Of a stretch of DNA of 64,000 bases, positions 56,084 to 64,000 are shown one piece after another (within the stretch, counting starts at the first letter, position 1; the number at the start of each line of letters is the position of its first letter). The position numbers were made by a program, and so were the translations under genes. Under the pieces are notes generated by a model. That model saw only the letters and a program-made list of their open reading frames with translations. It did no database searches and was not told the DNA's origin. The DNA is from Pohlia nutans (taxonomy: Eukaryota > Streptophyta > Bryopsida > Bryales > Mniaceae). The DNA lies in assembly GCA_022496805.1 (NCBI GenBank), contig CM040089.1:4652501-4716500 (forward strand). The letters are read 5' to 3'.

Positions 56084-59000
56084 ATGTCCCCAAATGTACA
56101 AAATATTGATTGTGGTTTTGTGAGTGTGACGGAGTGTGGATTTTTGAGTTTTAAGAGTATTAAAGATTTGGACCCTATTTGCAGAAGGGTCGTTAAAAAA
56201 GCAGAAAAGAAATTAAAAAAAGTGAAGGCATTATTGGATGATGAATATATCAATGGTGTCTTTGAAGAAGAAGGCTTTGGAGATGATGTACTCCATGTTT
56301 TGAAGAAGTTGCAAGAAAGTGAGATCAATGGTGATATTTATGATGCTATAATTGAAGTTCATTCACGGGCATTATATGATGAAGTATTGAAGGCGGTTAC
56401 AAGTTTTGATGTTTGTAACAGTTATGGATTGAAGCATGAAGTGATGGTACATACAAAGTATAAGACGGTGGCAAAGAAGGTTAAACCAGTAGCAACTCAG
56501 TTACCATCTGATACTGATGAGCATATCAAAGAAGCAGAGAAAGAACCTGGTTTGAGAGAAGCAAGAAATATTGGACACAAATTTACAAAAGAGACACTCG
56601 CAAATATGAAAATTGGAGGGGGTGAATTCTTGACTGAACCAGAGAAGAAGAAGTTTCAAGACATGCTTCTCAAACATGGTAAAGCCTTTGCTTCTTCATC
56701 AGATGAGATTGGGTGTGTGCATCCTTGTGTGGTTGCACCTATGGTGATTTTCACGGTACCACATGTGCCATGGGATTTGAAGCCTATACCAGTACCTCGG
56801 GCATTGCTTCCGAAATTGGTAGGGTTATTGAAAGAAAAGATGCAAATGGGTATACTTGAACCTTCTATGGCTCCGTATTCGAATCGTTGGTTTACTGTAC
56901 CAAAGAAATCAGGAGCTTTGAGATTTATTCAAGATATGCAACCGGCTAATAAAGTGACAATCAGAAACAAAGGATCTGGACCTATTGTTGATGAAGTAGC
57001 TGAGGCATTTGCTGGGCATGCAATTTATTCTATAGGGGACTTGTACTCTGGTTATGATCAGTTTCAGCTAGCCAATGAAAGTAGAGATTTGACAACCATG
57101 AAGACTCCTCTTGGACTTGTACGAATGTGTACCTTGCCTCAAGGTGCTACTAATTCGGTAGCACACATGCAAAATGCTATGAATCAAATTTTACGAGAGT
57201 TCGTGCCTGAAAAGACTATACCTTTTGTTGATGATATTCCTATCAAAGGTTGCAAGGAGGATGATAAAAATTTGAGTGTTCAAGATAATGGTTGCAGAAT
57301 ATTTGTGAATGAACATATTGATGATGTTTCTAATATTTTGAAGAGACTTGAAGAAGTAAACTTGACTCTTTCGATTGACAAGTCAAAATTTGGAGTTGAT
57401 GAAATTTTGGTAGTTGGACATTTATGTGGGTGGTATGGAAGAAAACCTAATCCTGAGAAGGTTGATGCTATCGGGAGAATGAAAGCTTGTAGCACCATTA
57501 CTGAAGTAAGGAGGTTTTTGGGAGCATGTGTCTTTTATCAAATTTGGATACCACATTTTGCACATATGTCTGAACCTTTATACAAATTATTGAGAAAGAG
57601 GAACAAGTTTTCTTGGGAACATGATCAAGATTTAGCTATGGACGGGTTGAAAAATATTTTGAAGTCACCACCAATTCTAAAGCAAGTTGATTATGAATGT
57701 GGAAGACCGGTGATTGTGACAGTTGACTCTAGTCCAATAGCTATTGGTTGGGCTGTGGGACAAGATGATGCAGAAGGGAGACGATTTGCTATAAGATTTG
57801 GGGCAAGAATTCTCACAGAGCGTCAAAGAGCATATCCACAAGTGAAGAGAGAACTATGGGGTGCACTTACTGCTCTTAAAGCAGATAAAAATTATTTGAT
57901 AGGAGCAAATGTGGTGTTGGAGACCGATTGTTTGCCTTTACTTGGTATGATAGCAAATTGTTCTTCACCTGATATTGCGATGCTACGTTGGATAGCCTAC
58001 ATCAAATCACTTAATCCGGTATCGATACATATTGCTGGTAACAAGAATCCAGTGGCAGATATGTTATCAAGAGCCCGGTATTTTCACGAAGAAGAAATGA
58101 TGGCGTTTGAAGGAAGTGAAGAATTTTCTGATGAAGTATATATATCAATTACAAATGGAGAAAATTCAAGCGATGAAGTCTTGCCATTTAAAGCAGAATT
58201 ATATGAAGGAAGATTGAAAGATATTGGCTTTTATTTGAGCACTTTAAAGAGACATAAAGATTGGTCAGAGAAGACTTTCAAGGATATTAGACATCGTGCT
58301 TATGATTATCTTTTGCGAGATGGTTTTCTCTGGAAGAGGGCAAAAAGGGGTGATGGTATGCCATTGAGAGTAGTGGACGATTCTGAGACTAAAACCCAAG
58401 TTCTTAAAGAATTTCATGATACACTTTGGGCCGGTCATAGAGGAATTTGGGCCACTTATACTAAAATCAAAGAGCGTTATTGGTGGAAAGGATTATATAA
58501 AGATGTTGAAGAATTTGTGGCTTCATGTGTTGTTTGTCAATTGCAATCTAAAGTGAGGTTTAGGGATGAACTACATCCCACTTATCCTCTTGCCATCCAT
58601 TTTCAATGGATGATTGACTTAGTTGCAATGCCACTTGGACTTTGGGGTATGAAATATCTTGTTTTGGCAAGAGAAGAACTCTCAAACTTTGTTGAAGGTA
58701 GAGCTCTTCGAACCAAAGCAACGGAGGGGATTTGCAAATTTATACTTGAAGATATTTTCAGTCGATATGGGAGCATTGGCAAGATGAGGGCTGACAGAGG
58801 AGAATTGGATGCAGCTGAAGCAAGAGAATTTTTCAACCGATACGGTGTGCAGTTAAGGTTAACAACTGCATATAATCCTGAGGCTAATGGAAAGATTGAG
58901 AGAGGTCATCCACCCATTGTTCAAGCATTGGTTAAGGCTTGCAAAGGGAAACTAAAGTTCTGGCCTAAGTTACTTCCATTTGCTTTATGGGCTGACAGAA

Positions 59001-59593
59001 CTACCCATAGCACTGTTACTGGTTACATGCCTGTGGAGCTTATGTATGGACAAAAACCTTTAATGCCTGTTGAGGAGTCTATTCCTACTTGGGTATTTTT
59101 GTCATGGGAAGATGGTATTACACGAGAAAAACTCTTAGAGCTCCGTATTAGACAGCTTGGAAAATTACCCGAGGATCAACAAATGGCATTAGAAAAACTT
59201 AAAGCTGCGAGACTGAGCAATAAGGAGAGATTTGATAGAACTCATCGGTTGAGGACCAAAAATATTGAAGAAGGGGATTGGGTTTTAGTGTTTGATAGCA
59301 CTTTGGAGCATCAACACAGTACACTGAGGAAGTTTGCTAAACGGTGGTTAGGACCTTATGTGGTAATAAAAGTGCATGATAACGCCACTTATTCACTTCG
59401 AGAATTAGATGGTACTCCTTGTAGGATACCAGTGGCGGGCAAACGGATCAAAGCTTTTCGACGGAGAGATGGAAGATTTAATGAAGAAGACTTAAATGTA
59501 ATATTGCCTGCATTGCAAGATCACGAAGTTGATGAAGATGAAGAAATTAATGAAGATCAACTCGGGAGTGAAGATGATCAAGAAGATGACTGA
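56084..59593 (+). CDS. RT-RNase H-integrase polyprotein, copy 2
   Basis: 1,169 codons. Two residues differ from copy 1: Leu-to-Ser in the RNase H domain (t50330 to c58023) and Ile-to-Met in the integrase core (a50958 to g58651). One silent change (c51166 to t58859) was also seen. All catalytic motifs are intact. Confidence 0.9.
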   Translation: MSPNVQNIDCGFVSVTECGFLSFKSIKDLDPICRRVVKKAEKKLKKVKALLDDEYINGVFEEEGFGDDVLHVLKKLQESEINGDIYDAIIEVHSRALYDEVLKAVTSFDVCNSYGLKHEVMVHTKYKTVAKKVKPVATQLPSDTDEHIKEAEKEPGLREARNIGHKFTKETLANMKIGGGEFLTEPEKKKFQDMLLKHGKAFASSSDEIGCVHPCVVAPMVIFTVPHVPWDLKPIPVPRALLPKLVGLLKEKMQMGILEPSMAPYSNRWFTVPKKSGALRFIQDMQPANKVTIRNKGSGPIVDEVAEAFAGHAIYSIGDLYSGYDQFQLANESRDLTTMKTPLGLVRMCTLPQGATNSVAHMQNAMNQILREFVPEKTIPFVDDIPIKGCKEDDKNLSVQDNGCRIFVNEHIDDVSNILKRLEEVNLTLSIDKSKFGVDEILVVGHLCGWYGRKPNPEKVDAIGRMKACSTITEVRRFLGACVFYQIWIPHFAHMSEPLYKLLRKRNKFSWEHDQDLAMDGLKNILKSPPILKQVDYECGRPVIVTVDSSPIAIGWAVGQDDAEGRRFAIRFGARILTERQRAYPQVKRELWGALTALKADKNYLIGANVVLETDCLPLLGMIANCSSPDIAMLRWIAYIKSLNPVSIHIAGNKNPVADMLSRARYFHEEEMMAFEGSEEFSDEVYISITNGENSSDEVLPFKAELYEGRLKDIGFYLSTLKRHKDWSEKTFKDIRHRAYDYLLRDGFLWKRAKRGDGMPLRVVDDSETKTQVLKEFHDTLWAGHRGIWATYTKIKERYWWKGLYKDVEEFVASCVVCQLQSKVRFRDELHPTYPLAIHFQWMIDLVAMPLGLWGMKYLVLAREELSNFVEGRALRTKATEGICKFILEDIFSRYGSIGKMRADRGELDAAEAREFFNRYGVQLRLTTAYNPEANGKIERGHPPIVQALVKACKGKLKFWPKLLPFALWADRTTHSTVTGYMPVELMYGQKPLMPVEESIPTWVFLSWEDGITREKLLELRIRQLGKLPEDQQMALEKLKAARLSNKERFDRTHRLRTKNIEEGDWVLVFDSTLEHQHSTLRKFAKRWLGPYVVIKVHDNATYSLRELDGTPCRIPVAGKRIKAFRRRDGRFNEEDLNVILPALQDHEVDEDEEINEDQLGSEDDQEDD

Positions 59594-59623
59594 GTTTGGC
59601 ACATACCGGAGGATGTGCAGGTT

Positions 59624-59636
59624 TAGAGGGGGTGAA
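59624..59636 (+). other. Polypurine tract 2
   Basis: TAGAGGGGGTGAA directly before LTR 3. Confidence 0.7.
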
Positions 59637-60972
59637 TGTCGCGATGCAAATGCGCATATAGTGTAAAAACTTATAGTATTGTTATTTTGATGAGTTTTAA
59701 GATATCTCATTTAAAGAAGAAATGAATAGGGAATATTTGAGAAAGATTATGAATTGATTCATAATCTCTACAAGGTTTTAATTGCCTTGTGTTTTGACTA
59801 ATAAGAGTCAAACTTTACATTTATCTTCTTAGAATGAGTTTTGATATTTAATTTGAGTTTTGATAGTTGTTGAAAAGAAAGGTGAAGATTGTTTTACCTT
59901 TCTTTTAGTTTTTTGTGAGTTTATCATTAAAATAAGCGAATGGATAGAGGTATGGGAGACTTTTGGGTCACCCAATTAGTTTTAGGGTGCCCATGTGGCT
60001 AGGTATGGGCTGATGTGTTCCCCCTTGTGGCTTGATAAGGGGGGCCTTCTTCTCCCGAACCTCATTCTTCTTGTGTTCATGTTTTAGTTTTTTAGTTTTT
60101 ATGCCGTGTGTTTGAGGACAAGTGACTTACTGTGTATAGCTCGGATTTCAATGAAATTTTGAGAGCACGTTCCTCTTCTTGTTGTGATTCCAATGGTGTG
60201 TGGCGCTTGTCATTTGGAGTTAGTATGAGAAAGTTATGCCTTGAGAAGTGAAAGAGGGTTTAGTGCCGTCGAAATTCAAAGGCAGTCGCTTTAAACTCTT
60301 GTAGAAATTTGTATAATGATCGATTAGTTTTGAAATTTTGTGAGCACATGTGTTATGTTGATAGCTTTCTAAAAAGCTATTAAACTCTTGTTTTGAAGTT
60401 AGGACGTGAAAGTTATGCTTGTAGAAGTTTGAGGGTGTGAAACTGCCGCTCAATATAGAAGTTCCATTTTTGACGAAGTATAGAAAACGGACAGTATGAT
60501 ATTTTAAGCTAAGATTTACAGGCAACGTAGATGGTGATGTTAGCTTTCTAAAAAATTATGGCATCATGTATTTGGAGCTTTTATGAAGATGATATGCGTC
60601 CCGAAGTGGAGAGATGTACAGCTGCCGTGAATATTTGGAGTCTCAACTTCAGCACGCTATAAATATTGAATGGTAAATCATTTTCTCTTGAAATTTTTAC
60701 AGATTGTGTAGCTTTGTGTTAGCTTTCCAGAAAGTTATAGCACACTTGATTTGGAGCAAGTATGTGTCTGTGGCATTCATTTGAATGCTGACAGTGTTTT
60801 TAAAGGTTTAAGCCTTTACACGGTTTGCTATTTTGCAAAATAAAACATAGATTTGGGTTTTTAATGGTATAAACAATAAATTACACTATCATATTTCCCC
60901 ATACCTTGAATTCAAACTAGTTGCAGCTAGAAACCCCGCGTTTTCCCAGAGCAAAACCCTCTCTACCCGACA
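59637..60972 (+). repeat. LTR 3
   Basis: 1,336 bp with the same ends. By eye it is identical to LTRs 1 and 2. Confidence 0.9.
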
Positions 60973-60974
60973 TT

Positions 60975-60992
60975 TGGTGCTTCCACTGAGAG
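60975..60992 (+). other. Primer-binding site, copy 3
   Basis: Same 18 bp as in copies 1 and 2. Confidence 0.65.
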
Positions 60993-61023
60993 ACGCTTTG
61001 GGGCAATTAGTTTTAGTTAAAGA

Positions 61024-63723
61024 ATGACGGGGGATCATGATGGGGCTTCCGGAGGGGGCCAAATGAATATGGAGAATATTTTGGGGGCATTGGCCCTGTA
61101 TATGGAGCATCATAGAGCAAACTCTGGTGGGCATGAGGCTACCAAAGCATTGAAGGGTGTTGTGGACAAAATTGGGAGATTTGATGGGAAGAATATCACA
61201 AACTTTTTGAGGGTATATGTTTGTGAAATGGAAGTGCATCAAGTATCTGAGGATCGTATGATGTTGACTTTTGACTTGGCTGTGGTTCCCGAAATTCGTG
61301 AGAGGGTGCAAGAAATTCGGGAAGATGTGTATGTGACTTCATGGGCCACATTTGATGAGAGATTGAGGGATGAGTATTTTGATGAAGATACGGAGAGGAT
61401 GACTAAGAGGTCTTTCCTTGATTGGGTGGAGCAACAACCCGGGAATGATATGGGCCCAAATGAGCTGCTCAGAGAATTTGAGAAGAAATATAATCAGTTG
61501 CCTTTAGCAGAAAGGCGCCTTCTTGATACAAGAAAGGCAGAGATGTTTTTGCAGGCAGCCGATGATGCATTAGAGGATAGACTCCTCTTGCTTCTTGGGG
61601 ATAGGACCACTGAAGGTGGTTTTACTAATGATTGGAGGAGGGTGGAAGAAACGGTGACTCTTGTGGCCAAACAACGACGGGTGAGGTCTAGAGGTATTAT
61701 TTCACGGACTGATGCAAACCCCATGATGGTTGCAAGGGCTCCAAAATTATCATTGGCTCCTACAACTCTTGGTGAGACATCAAAAACAAGCAAGAGAGTT
61801 GAAGAAGACAGTATTGAAGAGCTTATCAAAGGTATCAGAGATTTGAGGGTGGAGATGAGTGAATTGAAGAAGGCACGAGGAGCAAGTTCTTCTCAATCAT
61901 CAGATGGTGCAAAGTCATTTGTGAAGAGATGCATCTGGTGTGATGTCATAGACCACACTCTTCGTGGTTGCACTGATTATGATGGTGCACTTAAAGAAGG
62001 TATAGTTTCTTTCAAGGATGGGAGGATTCGTGATGCATCCACTGACCTGCCTATGGACACTAATTTTGGCAAAGGTGGAATGAAGAAAATAATGGATGAG
62101 AAGAGGGGGAAGTCGAGTGCTTTGCGTGCTAAGGGAGTTGAGTCATATCATATTGAGGTGGACCATCATACTATTGAGGCCTCTTCTACTCCAGCAAGAG
62201 AGATTATGATCAGAGGAGCACAAGCTATCAGAAAGGCAACCGGTTGGGAGGATCCTGTTGATGCAGTTAGCATCAAAGCATTTTTGGGTGAGGTACAAAA
62301 TGACATTGAGAATCATGATGCATCTGTTGAAATAAAACGGGGCAGACCTGCAGAAGAAGATGATGCTGATGAGCCAACATTAAAGAAGAAAAATCAAGGG
62401 CTTAAAGAGGCTGCAAAGGGTGATGGACCTGGTTTTCACACACGCCAAAGGCCTGAGAAATCACCTTCTATTAATCATCCTGGAGATGCACCACTTCCAG
62501 AGAAGATATGGGAAGATTCAAGCACCAGCAAGAAGGGCAAAGAGAAGGAAGATTCTGGCAAAGGTAAAACTAAAGGGCCAGCTTACAAGCTTCAATCTGA
62601 TATCGAGACTTCTATTGACATGAAGGGGATATTGGAGGAGAGGATTTTGGATGCCAAGATTGAGTTTACATTGAGAGAGGCTCTTGGTATTGCCAAGAAA
62701 GATTTTCACGATCTTATCATTGATGTTATCAAGAGAAAAAGGCAAATGACAGCTGAGACAGTTATGATGCATGCATTGGATACTCATATGACAGAGGATG
62801 AGGAGATTGAAATCGGGCAAGTATTTAATATGATGTGTGATGCAAAGGGTGATGAAGAGAAGATTATGAACATGAATATCGAGGCATTGGAAGAGCAGAA
62901 AGATCAAACTGAAGAGATGAAGGATTATCTTACTGATGAAGAAGAAGATGATATTTTGAAGATGTTTGCTGCAGAGTGTATGATTGACATCAAAAGAGAT
63001 GTTACCAAAACTGAGCATTCTATTGAAGGTTTGAGCATGAAGGGATATGAGTTGATGGAAGTGAAGAGCTCAAAGAAAGAAGCCCATTCCATACTAACTC
63101 AAGATGAGGGAAAAGAAATGGTGGATGGAATGACTACTGAGGTGGCATATGAAGAAAGATTTGAGGTGGAGGCAAATGTCTTTGATTGTGGAATTGTTGA
63201 TGAAATTGATCGTGAAAGAGGAGGAAAGTTGAATTATTATCAACCATTTTGGGCAAGGGCCACTACGGAGACACGAGTGAGACTTGGTGAGTTGGATGAT
63301 TCTATCTTGGCACTTGTGGACCATGGCTCTGAAATAAATATCATGTCAAGGAGAATTTATGAGAAAGGCAAGTGGCCGATTGATACTCATCACGGTTGGG
63401 TCATGAGGGCTGCAAACAATGGAAGAGGAGAATTATATGGGGCTTGTCCGGCTGTATGTGCAAAAATTGGCGATGTTGAAGTTGAGCAAAACTTTTTTGT
63501 TCAAAACTATGGGACATGTCCTATAATACTTGGACAACCATATATCACAGCAGCTAGAATGGAGACCAAGGTCTTGGATGATGGGTCTCATTATGCACGT
63601 ATTCGGAGTCGTGATGGCAAGAGGTCTCTGCAATTTTTAACGGTGAGACCTGATCATGAAAGAAACAGAATCCAGCTTAGAGATGCACCTCTAAGATCTG
63701 GTGAAGACTTTCAGGATTTCTAA
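61024..63723 (+). CDS. Gag-protease polyprotein, copy 3
   Basis: 899 codons. It carries the Gly of copy 1 at residue 505 and shows no difference from copy 1 that I could find. Confidence 0.85.
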   Translation: MTGDHDGASGGGQMNMENILGALALYMEHHRANSGGHEATKALKGVVDKIGRFDGKNITNFLRVYVCEMEVHQVSEDRMMLTFDLAVVPEIRERVQEIREDVYVTSWATFDERLRDEYFDEDTERMTKRSFLDWVEQQPGNDMGPNELLREFEKKYNQLPLAERRLLDTRKAEMFLQAADDALEDRLLLLLGDRTTEGGFTNDWRRVEETVTLVAKQRRVRSRGIISRTDANPMMVARAPKLSLAPTTLGETSKTSKRVEEDSIEELIKGIRDLRVEMSELKKARGASSSQSSDGAKSFVKRCIWCDVIDHTLRGCTDYDGALKEGIVSFKDGRIRDASTDLPMDTNFGKGGMKKIMDEKRGKSSALRAKGVESYHIEVDHHTIEASSTPAREIMIRGAQAIRKATGWEDPVDAVSIKAFLGEVQNDIENHDASVEIKRGRPAEEDDADEPTLKKKNQGLKEAAKGDGPGFHTRQRPEKSPSINHPGDAPLPEKIWEDSSTSKKGKEKEDSGKGKTKGPAYKLQSDIETSIDMKGILEERILDAKIEFTLREALGIAKKDFHDLIIDVIKRKRQMTAETVMMHALDTHMTEDEEIEIGQVFNMMCDAKGDEEKIMNMNIEALEEQKDQTEEMKDYLTDEEEDDILKMFAAECMIDIKRDVTKTEHSIEGLSMKGYELMEVKSSKKEAHSILTQDEGKEMVDGMTTEVAYEERFEVEANVFDCGIVDEIDRERGGKLNYYQPFWARATTETRVRLGELDDSILALVDHGSEINIMSRRIYEKGKWPIDTHHGWVMRAANNGRGELYGACPAVCAKIGDVEVEQNFFVQNYGTCPIILGQPYITAARMETKVLDDGSHYARIRSRDGKRSLQFLTVRPDHERNRIQLRDAPLRSGEDFQDF

Positions 63724-63776
63724 AATGCACACGTGGAGTTCGGGGATCCACGGGTGCAGATGCATCTGAAATTACT

Positions 63777-64000
63777 ATGTCCCCAAATGTACAAAATATT
63801 GATTGTGGTTTTGTGAGTGTGACGGAGTGTGGATTTTTGAGTTTTAAGAGTATTAAAGATTTGGACCCTATTTGCAGAAGGGTCGTTAAAAAAGCAGAAA
63901 AGAAATTAAAAAAAGTGAAGGCATTATTGGATGATGAATATATCAATGGTGTCTTTGAAGAAGAAGGCTTTGGAGATGATGTACTCCATGTTTTGAAGAA
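63777..64000 (+). CDS. RT-RNase H-integrase polyprotein, copy 3 (cut by window edge)
   Basis: The first 74 codons are present and match copies 1 and 2. The frame is open to the window edge. Confidence 0.85.
   Translation, partial: MSPNVQNIDCGFVSVTECGFLSFKSIKDLDPICRRVVKKAEKKLKKVKALLDDEYINGVFEEEGFGDDVLHVLK

Larger units (their letters stand above)
44251..64000 (+). mobile_element. Head-to-tail array of a Ty3/gypsy LTR retrotransposon
   Basis: Layout: LTR (44251-45586), internal 1 (45587-51943), LTR (51944-53279), internal 2 (53280-59636), LTR (59637-60972), internal 3 (60973 to the window end). The period is 7,693 bp at every landmark. The copies differ at four coding positions that I found: 47151/54844, 50330/58023, 50958/58651 and 51166/58859. 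The left flank is LINE DNA ending ACCGG (44246-44250), which should be the 5-bp target duplication. The right end is outside the window. Confidence 0.9.

Overview
The window looks like nuclear DNA of a land plant, rich in transposable elements. A spliced X8/CBM43 protein gene with a GPI-type tail (13.9-16.5 kb), plant-style introns and Ty3/gypsy and Mutator-like coding regions all point to a plant. The degenerate methyltransferase-like genes and the repeat make-up would suit a non-seed plant (moss, lycophyte or fern), but the species cannot be fixed from the sequence.

Region 1 (about 0.5-24.5 kb) is packed with short non-autonomous DNA transposons. At least a dozen begin TTAA-CCC and end GGG-TTAA, the layout of piggyBac-type elements. 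They fall into several families, often abut each other by sharing a TTAA, and show one clean nested insertion with TTAA duplication. Two 811-bp copies of one family face each other as a near-perfect inverted repeat. A 990-bp palindromic element with TA duplication (Tc1/mariner-like) sits in a relic of another. No transposase for any of them is visible. The only well-supported host gene here is the X8 protein gene. A few possible exons of an unrecognised minus-strand gene lie at 23.1-24.9 kb.

Region 2 (about 25-34.1 kb) holds simple and GC-rich tandem repeats, then a 4-kb reading frame (27.8-31.8 kb) that stays in one frame for about 1,330 codons but carries ten internal TAG or TGA stops, each explicable as one C-to-T change. 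Its C-terminal half resembles a permuted (class beta) DNA N4C/N6A methyltransferase with a broken catalytic motif. A convergent, spliced minus-strand gene (33.1-34.1 kb) has the same kind of fold, also with a degenerate motif.

Region 3 (34.3-41 kb) has three tandem-repeat families of different unit length (63, 64 and about 203 bp) that share one palindromic core (TGCCGGTACCGGCA). They lie next to a 5'-truncated Mutator-like transposase gene with a SWIM-like zinc finger (38.1-40.0 kb). A 61-bp minisatellite follows.

Region 4 (42.4-64 kb) starts with the 3' end of a LINE on the minus strand (RNase H and C-terminal domain), interrupted at 44,250 by a head-to-tail array of a Ty3/gypsy retrotransposon. 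The array has three LTRs of 1,336 bp, two complete internal regions and the start of a third, with a repeat period of exactly 7,693 bp. Copies 1 and 2 differ at only four coding positions that I could find. Each internal region codes for a Gag-protease ORF and an RT-RNase H-integrase ORF in the -1 frame. The array runs off the right edge.
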